From: Ignavibacteria bacterium
GTDB taxonomy: Bacteria > Bacteroidota > Ignavibacteria > SZUA-365
Length of the DNA stretch: 64,000 nucleotides
Direction of reading: 5' to 3'
NCBI GenBank assembly: GCA_016720835.1
Contig: JADKJW010000007.1
Coordinates: 186,001-250,000 of the forward strand
Made by a program: the position numbers and the translations under genes. Below, in pieces: positions 58,775 to 64,000 of this stretch (the first letter of the stretch is position 1; each line of letters opens with the position of its first letter). The notes beneath the pieces are model-generated. The model did not search any database and was not told where the DNA came from. It saw only the letters and a list, made by a program, of their open reading frames with translations.

Positions 58775-59766
58775 TGAAAACCCTCACAACCCTGTGCCTG
58801 CTGGCCGCGTTCGCATTCTTTGCGGGATGCAAGAGCGAGCTGAAGGACCCGCTGCCCACGTCGCCGGAAGTCGCCGGCGTGCATCCGTCGGGCTACATCA
58901 CACCGTCGTCGCCGGACTTCCACGGCACGCAGCTCATCACGAGCGGCTTCGACGTGTCCACCTGCCAGAAATGCCACGGCAGCAACCTCGACGGCGGCAT
59001 CGCGAAGCGCTCCTGCACCGGCGCGGGCTGTCACACGACGGTGCCGGGCAAGCATCCTGACGGATTCATCAATCCGGGCTCCTCCGCATTTCACGGGAAG
59101 TTCCTCGGGTCGCTGAGCTACGACATGGCGGACTGCCAGAAATGCCATGGCACGGACTTCGCGGGCGGCGCCGCCAAGAAATCCTGCAGCGGAAGCGGAT
59201 GCCACGTGGCTGCCGACGGCGGCCCCGCGGCCTGCTACACGTGTCATGGTGATGCCGCGAGCAAGAAGATATACCCGATCTCGTCCAAGGGTCACGTGAC
59301 GCACACGGAAGGCGGCGTCAATTCCGCGGTCGCCATCCCGTGTGCCGGTTGCCACGCAATGCCCTCGGCATGGAACACGCCCGGACACATCGTGCCTGCC
59401 AATCCGCTGCGCGCGACCGTCAACATCACCGAGGCGCTCGCGTCAGTGACGACCAAGGGCGGTAACAAGGCCGCGCCGGTCTACGATCCCGCGACGAAGA
59501 AGTGCTCCAACGTGTACTGCCATGGCAATTTCACGAACGGCAACAACTTCTCGCCGCAGTACGGCGGAACGGATCAGGCAAAATGCGGCACCTGTCACGG
59601 CGATCCTGCGACGGGCGATCCGCTTCCCAAGGCGCCGCACGTGCAGGTGGCCACCTGCTCGGTCTGTCACGCGGGCGTCATAGATGTCAACAAGGTCATC
59701 ATCGACAAGAGCAAGCACATGAACGGCAAGCTCGACAAGTTCGGGACACCGACCAGCGACTGGTAA
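58774..59766 (+). CDS. Outer-membrane lipoprotein nonaheme cytochrome c (CxxxxCH type)
   Basis: The 330-residue lipoprotein has lipobox FFAGC at Cys19. Six CXXCH sites (CQKCH twice, CYTCH, CAGCH, CGTCH, CSVCH) and three C-x4-CH sites (CTGAGCH, CSGSGCH, CSNVYCH) give nine predicted hemes. The pair CSNVYCHG...KCGTCHG is the CxxxxCH...CXXCH signature of Geobacter-type surface cytochromes. An internal repeat (FHGT/FHGK...CQKCHG...) is visible. Together with the barrel and the 11-heme protein it could form a trans-envelope electron path. Confidence 0.92.
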   Translation: MKTLTTLCLLAAFAFFAGCKSELKDPLPTSPEVAGVHPSGYITPSSPDFHGTQLITSGFDVSTCQKCHGSNLDGGIAKRSCTGAGCHTTVPGKHPDGFINPGSSAFHGKFLGSLSYDMADCQKCHGTDFAGGAAKKSCSGSGCHVAADGGPAACYTCHGDAASKKIYPISSKGHVTHTEGGVNSAVAIPCAGCHAMPSAWNTPGHIVPANPLRATVNITEALASVTTKGGNKAAPVYDPATKKCSNVYCHGNFTNGNNFSPQYGGTDQAKCGTCHGDPATGDPLPKAPHVQVATCSVCHAGVIDVNKVIIDKSKHMNGKLDKFGTPTSDW

Positions 59767-59789
59767 TTGCCTCCTCCGTACTTGTGCGG

Positions 59790-59824
59790 AAAAACACGCG
59801 GCCCTCGGGTCGCGTGTTTTTTTT
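59790..59824 (+). terminator. Strong terminator of the cytochrome operon
   Basis: AAAACACGCG (59791-59800) pairs with CGCGTGTTTT (59811-59820), followed by TTTT, 24 bases after the lipoprotein cytochrome stop. Confidence 0.92.
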
Positions 59825-59893
59825 GTCGACTCTCACGGTGTCCGTGCGTATTTTCATTGCCTGAACACTCGGTCATGATTTCGAGGACCCGCC

Positions 59894-62024
59894 GTGAATA
59901 TCCCATCTCGTCTGCTGCTCTCCGCCCTCATCTCCGCGTTGCTGTCACCCGCAGCCCTTGCGCAATGGAAACAGGCCTTCGGAGCCGAAGGCGGCATGCT
60001 CAATGCGCTGCTGTACGACGAAACGTTTCTCTTCGTCGGAGGCAGGGGATGGCGTGTACCGTTCGCAGATGGGCGGCAATTTCTGGTTCACTGCGAACAG
60101 CGGCATGCAGGCGTGGAGTACCGTGCTCGCTCTCGCGAAGCGCGGCGGCACGCTGCTTGCGGGCACCGCCAACGAGGGCGTGTACCGGTCCACGGATGAC
60201 GGAGACTCCTGGGTCAACAGCAGCAAGGGTCTGCCGGAATACGCGCAGGTCCGCGCGCTGTGCGCAGCGGGCTCGAAGTTCTTCTGTGGAGCGGGCGGGG
60301 TCGTGCATGCTTCCACCGACGACGGACTGAGCTGGGCGCCATCCGGTACCGGTCTTCCAGCGACCGGTACGGTGAGGAGCATCGTCAGCGCGGGCGGCGG
60401 CATCTATGTCGGCTACGGATTCGGCTGCGGTGTGTACAAGTCCACCGATGAGGGCGAACGTTGGACCGCGGTCAATGATGGCCTGCCTGCCCTTCAGCTC
60501 GTCGCATCCCTCGCGGCCTCGGGCGATACCGTGTACGCCGGCTTGATCGATCAGGGCGTCTACGTGTCGACGGACGCAGGCGGCATGTGGACGGCGATGC
60601 GCGCAGGGCTTCCTGACGCGGAAATCACCGCCCTGCATATTGCGAACGGTGGAGTGTACGCGGGCAGCAACGACGGGGCACTCATGCATGCAACCGGAGC
60701 GGGCGCCGCATGGACAAAGGCGGACTCGGGTCTCGCCCCCGCCTGCGCTGTAAACGGCATCAGCGTGCGCAACGGAATGATGTACGCTGCTACAAGCGGT
60801 GGACTCTACCGGCGTGAAGCCTTCGAGGTCGCATTCAAGGTGCGGCCGCATGGCATGAACAACGGCTTCATCAAGTGCTTCACTTCGCTTGGCGACGTGC
60901 TCTTTGCGTCGAACTACGGTTGTGGCGTGTGTTTTTCCGACGACGCTGGCAACCACTGGTTTGAAAGCAACACCGGCTTGCGGAATTTCTTTGTCAACGC
61001 GCTCCTTCCACTCGGGAAGACGCTCTATGCTGCCACACTCGGCGGCGGCGTCTTCGTCTCCTCCAATTCCGGACAGTCATGGACCGCCTGCGGCGCCGGT
61101 CTCAATTCGCCGCGCGTCCTCTCCCTGCATGCGAATGGTGGGATGCTCTATGCGGGCACGCGCAACGGCCTGAACGGCAGCAGCGACGGCGGTGCGACGT
61201 GGAGCGACATGAACGGCGGCGCGCTGACGGATCTCGACATCTCCGTGATCAGCTCCGACAGCGCGACGGTGTACATCGGTGCGGACTACTACGGTTTCCT
61301 CGCCTCCACCAACGCGGGCGGTGAATGGCAGCTGCGGAACAGCGGCATCCCCGCCGATCCGGTCTTTCACGCGCTGCTTCGCGAGGGGAGCACCTTCTTC
61401 GCGGCTCTCGGTTTCGACGGCGTGTACATGTCGACGAACAGCGGGGCGGACTGGTCGCGGATCGGGCTGACCCTGCCGCCGTACACCTTCGCATACGCGC
61501 TCATGTTGCACGACGGGGCGCTCTTCCTTGGCAGCAACAACGGCGTGTTCGTTTCGGGCGACCGCGGCGCCACATGGATCGACATCAGCGACGGTCTGCC
61601 TTCCGGAGCCTTCGTGCGGTCGTTGACGACGGCCAACACCGTCTCCGGCATCGAACTCCTCGCCGGCACCGACGGGCAATCGGTATGGCGTCGGGCCCTC
61701 TCCGAAATCACCGCCATCGCGGCTGCTCCCATCTCCGCGCAGGAGATCTCCCTCGCGCAGAATTACCCGAATCCCTTCGGCGCTGGCGCGGATGCGCCGG
61801 GTTCATCGACCTCGATCAGCTTCTCGCTGCTGCACAGTACACAGACGCGCATAAGCGTTCAGAATGTTCTCGGCGAGGAAATCGCCGTACTCTCGGATGG
61901 TTCCCTCCCCGCGGGCGTGCACACCGTGCGCTTCGATGGCGCGGGCCTCCCGAGCGGCTTATACACCTGCATCCTTCGCGCCGGCGACGCGCAGCGCGCG
62001 ATGAAGATGGTGCTGGCGAGGTAG
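59894..62024 (+). CDS. Secreted beta-propeller (BNR/sortilin-like) T9SS protein, frameshifted
   Basis: A GTG start at 59894 gives a signal peptide (MNIPSRLLLSALISALLSPAALAQ) and FGAEGGMLNALLYDETFLFVGG. The frame is then lost: the continuation GVYRSQMGGNFWFTANSGM lies in another frame. Removing one G from the run at 60045-60048 joins the two (VGGRDGVYRS). The body has about ten propeller blades with GVYRSTDDGDSW-like Asp-box motifs. The end is a T9SS domain (LAQNYPNPFGAG...ISVQNVLGEE...LPSGLYTCILRAGD). It is either a real frameshift or a sequence error. Confidence 0.8.
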
Positions 62025-62142
62025 GTGTCGCTCGTTGCGCGGTCATTCTGCGCCTCCAATTGGACGGTGTCCCATTATCGTCGGCAGTGACACTGGACAT
62101 GTTCGGACAACCGAGTCCCCGTCGACGCTGGATTCGGCTGGC

Positions 62143-62467
62143 GATCGTTCGCGCCACCCCTCACCCTGCCCTCTCCCAGAGGGAGAGGGGGTGGCTCCTT
62201 TGCCGATATGTAATCGCGAGACACCACTGTCATTGGCGGCGACCTGTCCGCTGACGCTCCGCAGGAGTGCATGCGGAAGCGAAGAATCTGTCGTGAAAGG
62301 CGGGCACGCTGCTGTATACCGCACGGCGGTGTGTTGACTCGGGCCTACCCTCCGAAACTGAGCGCAGCGAATCGCGGGTGGGACACGGACGGTGAAACAG
62401 ATATCCGGATCCGATAATATCCCTCTCCCTCTGGGAGAGGGCAGGGTGAGGGGTGGCGCGAACGATC
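62143..62467. repeat. Element bounded by a perfect 47-bp inverted repeat
   Basis: Bases 62143-62189 (GATCGTTCGCGCC...GGGAGAGGG) are the exact reverse complement of 62421-62467. Each arm also carries its own hairpin (CCCTCTCCC/GGGAGAGGG). The 231-base interior has, on the minus strand, CAGATTCTTCGCTTCC, CTCCTGCGGAGC and GCCAATGACAGTGGTGT, pieces shared with copies at 17583-17870 and 22579-22640. No transposase is encoded. Confidence 0.8.
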
Positions 62468-62515
62468 TCCATGGCTGACGCCATGGGAGGAAGAATGCCC
62501 TCCGCCTCCGACGAC

Positions 62516-62542
62516 AAAAAAAGACCCCATCGTCCGATGGGG
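62516..62542 (-). terminator. Rho-independent terminator of the Spy-like gene
   Basis: Stem CCCCATCG / CGATGGGG with a TC loop (62525-62542). On the minus strand it is followed by TCTTTTTTT (the A-run at 62516-62522). It lies 35 bases beyond the inferred stop of the Spy-like gene. Confidence 0.88.
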
Positions 62543-62576
62543 CCTTTGAGAATCAATGCGGCGCGTGTCGCGCGGA

Positions 62577-63361
62577 TCAGCCGCCGATGGTGCCGATCGT
62601 CGTCCTGCCGGTGTTCGTGTGCAGGCGTTTCCAGATGACCTTCTGCGCGTCGGTGAGGATGTTGTAGATGGCCGTCGGTCTGCTGCTGCAGGAGCATCAT
62701 GGCCTTTGCGGAGGCCTTCGGGATCGTTCGCGAAACGCTTGCGCAGCTCCACGATCTGCATGGCCTGTTTTTTCAGGATCTCCGTTACGGTGGCCTGCTG
62801 GCGCTCGGTCAGCGTGAGCTGCTTCGTAAGGATTTCCACATGGCGCTGGATCTTGAGGAGATCGAGTTTCGCCTGGCGGTCGAGACGCTCCTTGTCGAGC
62901 TTGTCCTTCAACGCCTGCGCATTGCGGAGCTGTTCGGGGGTGAAGAGGGCATTGAGCGCCTTCATCAACGCGTCATGCTCGGCCTGCAGCAACGCGGCCA
63001 GTTTCTCGCGGGAGAGGTCCTTCTGTGCAAGGATGCGCGCACGGCGCGCGTTGGAGGCGGCGATCAGTTCCTGCGCGGCGAGCTTCTGCCGCTCGGTGAC
63101 GTCGCGGTTCGCGCTGAGAATCAGGCGCAGCCACATCGACGCATCCATGTCGGAGTTGATGCTCGGGCTGAGCGTCGGATCGACAGTCAGAACGTCACCC
63201 GCGCCGAGGAGGGAGTTGTAGTCGTCGATCAACTGCTGATCCATCACGACGCCTGAGGTGGCGGGAGACTGCGCCACGGGATCAGTGCTTGAGGACTGCT
63301 GCTCGCAGGCGCTCAGCACCACGGTGGCGACGAGCAGAGCGCTCAGGATAAGATGTTTCAT
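62577..63361 (-). CDS. Spy/CpxP-like lipoprotein, disrupted by two one-base shifts
   Basis: The start at ATG 63359-63361 gives a lipoprotein signal (MKHLILSALLVATVVLSAC). The mature part is helical with LTxxQ-type motifs (FTPEQLRNAQALKDKL, LTLTERQQATVTEIL), as in periplasmic chaperones/metal-sensor proteins. After GLRK near 62703 the frame is lost. Removing one G at each of two GGCC sites (about 62671 and 62702) restores AMMLLQQQTDAIYNILTDAQ, then KVIWKRLHTNTGRTTIG, a family-like ending with a stop at 62577-62579 followed by a terminator. Read without correction the frame runs on into repeats at 62345. Confidence 0.72.
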
Positions 63362-63677
63362 CGGTACTCCTCGGGAGGTGGATTGAAGAATTCGTTGCGA
63401 ACACACGGTTGTATCAGGGTTTCCATGGTGGTGCTTCCACCGCAATGGACAGATGAATCGCATCGAATCCGGCATGCTTCACATGGGCCTTAGTGTCGCA
63501 CCCGGATCGCAGCAGAACTGCAGGAGCAACCTACTCAACGGCTTTGAAAATATCAAGATAAATATATCCACTTCGACGTGGATGGTTGCTCCTGTTGACA
63601 ATTACCCGCTCTCGACAAATACGGACGGCGAACGCGAGAAAGGCAGGAGGTCCCGCTCCAGCAATTCCGCCTCTGCT
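63362..63677. other. 316-bp gene-free stretch with an AT-rich inverted repeat
   Basis: CAGGAGCAACC (63521-63531) and GGTTGCTCCTG (63584-63594) are a perfect 11-bp inverted repeat around an AT-rich core that itself contains ATCCAC-TTCGAC-GTGGAT. It lies between the end of the Pro/Gln-rich gene and the Spy-like gene, so it may serve as terminator and promoter region. Confidence 0.45.
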
Positions 63678-64000
63678 CTATGCCGTGAGCTTCGGGGAAA
63701 GGGTGCTGCGGGAACGGGACCCTGTGTCATCGGGAAGTATGTCGTTGCGGAAAATCCCAATCAGGCGAAGAGCATTTCGAGGTGCGTTTATTTCTCCCGC
63801 TTCTCCTTTCTTGTCGTTATCCTTGGCCTTCGGCTGTTCGCTCCGTTCCCTGGCCGGCGCAACCGTACTCGGCTGTCTGCCGCGGTTGTTGTTCTCCTGC
63901 GGTTTCACGTTCTGCGGTTGCGATGGCTGCGCACGCTCGATGGGCTTTTGAGGCTGCACCGGCCTGGCTCTCTCCACCGGCGCCTGCGGCTGGACAGGTC
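63678..64000 (-). CDS. C-terminal part of a Pro/Gln-rich protein
   Basis: The minus-strand frame is open to the right edge of the window, so the start lies outside. The visible ~107 residues are a low-complexity, Pro/Gln-rich tail with a repeating PVQPQxPxERA pattern (PVQPQAPVERARPVQPQKPIERAQPSQPQ), then a charged stretch (ERSEQPKAKDNDKKGE). The tail looks like a flexible linker or cell-wall-spanning end of an exported protein. Family unknown. Confidence 0.6.
   Translation of the reverse strand, partial: PVQPQAPVERARPVQPQKPIERAQPSQPQNVKPQENNNRGRQPSTVAPARERSEQPKAKDNDKKGEAGEINAPRNALRLIGIFRNDILPDDTGSRSRSTLSPKLTA

Larger units (their letters stand above)
62025..62576. other. 552-bp gene-free, repeat-bearing region
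   Basis: It lies between the propeller gene and the Spy-like gene (convergent). It holds a 47-bp perfect inverted repeat pair and a terminator. No coding frame with family likeness was seen. Confidence 0.5.

Noticed and set aside
62230..62700. Separate minus-strand protein overlapping the Spy-like gene end
   Set aside because: It is the middle frame of the twice-shifted Spy-like gene and then runs through repeats; not an independent gene.
1..64000. Complete insertion sequence, integrase or prophage
   Set aside because: No transposase, recombinase or phage structural motifs were recognised in any frame; only non-coding repeats were found.
1..64000. Ribosomal RNA genes
   Set aside because: No conserved 16S/23S/5S segments were seen; the only structured RNAs are rnpB and one tRNA.

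Overview
This is a GC-rich, gene-dense chromosomal window with about 58 supported protein genes, one tRNA and the RNase P RNA. Several signs place it in the FCB group near Chlorobiota/Ignavibacteria/Kapabacteria; this is inference, as no rRNA is present. Five secreted proteins end in type IX secretion (T9SS) sorting domains (PNP/PQP...G...D..GR...). Complex I is an 11-subunit set with no NuoEFG, as in green sulfur bacteria. Ribosome-binding sites vary in strength. The metabolism looks anaerobic or facultative: a flavin-based HdrABC/FlxABCD electron-transfer module, citrate lyase, and multiheme cytochromes.

Layout. 1-3.4 kb: end of a transglutaminase-like protein, then a T9SS-secreted Ig-repeat protein. 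3.5-6.6 kb: cold-shock protein, NTF2-like lipoprotein, YefM/YoeB toxin-antitoxin, and a lower-GC patch with one secreted orphan. 6.6-13.9 kb: hdrCBA-flxDCBA, split in two places by short-repeat arrays. 14-17.4 kb: a GT-C glycosyltransferase, convergent with a T9SS glycosidase-like protein. 18-21 kb: two LiaF/DUF5668-type membrane proteins followed by a LytS/LytTR two-component system. 21-25.5 kb: threonine dehydratase-like enzyme, GNAT, YjjG-like HAD phosphatase, SDR, and an isocitrate/isopropylmalate dehydrogenase. 25.6-29.7 kb (minus strand): two secreted proteins and a CarH-like free-standing B12 photosensor domain with an unknown partner. 29.9-34.6 kb: citrate lyase (CitD-CitE fusion plus CitF), a T9SS protein, and an NlpC/P60 protein. 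34.7-40.9 kb: tRNA-Ala(CGC), Nif3-like protein, coiled-coil zinc-ribbon protein, rnpB, recJ, yebC, ruvC, ruvA. 41-55 kb: P-II, a DUF4389 protein, then nuoABCDHIJK-(OmpA/TSP3 protein)-nuoLMN. 55.3-59.8 kb: tetraheme cytochrome, Cys-rich mini-protein, outer-membrane barrel, 11-heme cytochrome and 9-heme lipoprotein cytochrome. 59.9-64 kb: a frameshifted T9SS beta-propeller protein, a frameshifted Spy/CpxP-like lipoprotein and the end of a Pro/Gln-rich protein.

How they work together. HdrABC/FlxABCD is expected to couple NADH, ferredoxin and a disulfide. Complex I without the NADH-input module would take electrons from ferredoxin or another low-potential donor and pump ions. The barrel plus multiheme cytochromes could carry electrons through the envelope. 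Citrate lyase and the isocitrate-dehydrogenase-like enzyme sit on the TCA/reverse-TCA axis.

The most unusual signal is in the intergenic DNA. Thirteen small arrays of 7-nt (once 8-nt) degenerate tandem units have a different unit sequence at nearly every locus. They often sit just upstream of a gene or face each other as inverted pairs. One pair encloses a truncated four-helix-bundle (S23/IVP) gene. A second family of GC-rich mosaic hairpin repeats is also scattered between genes.
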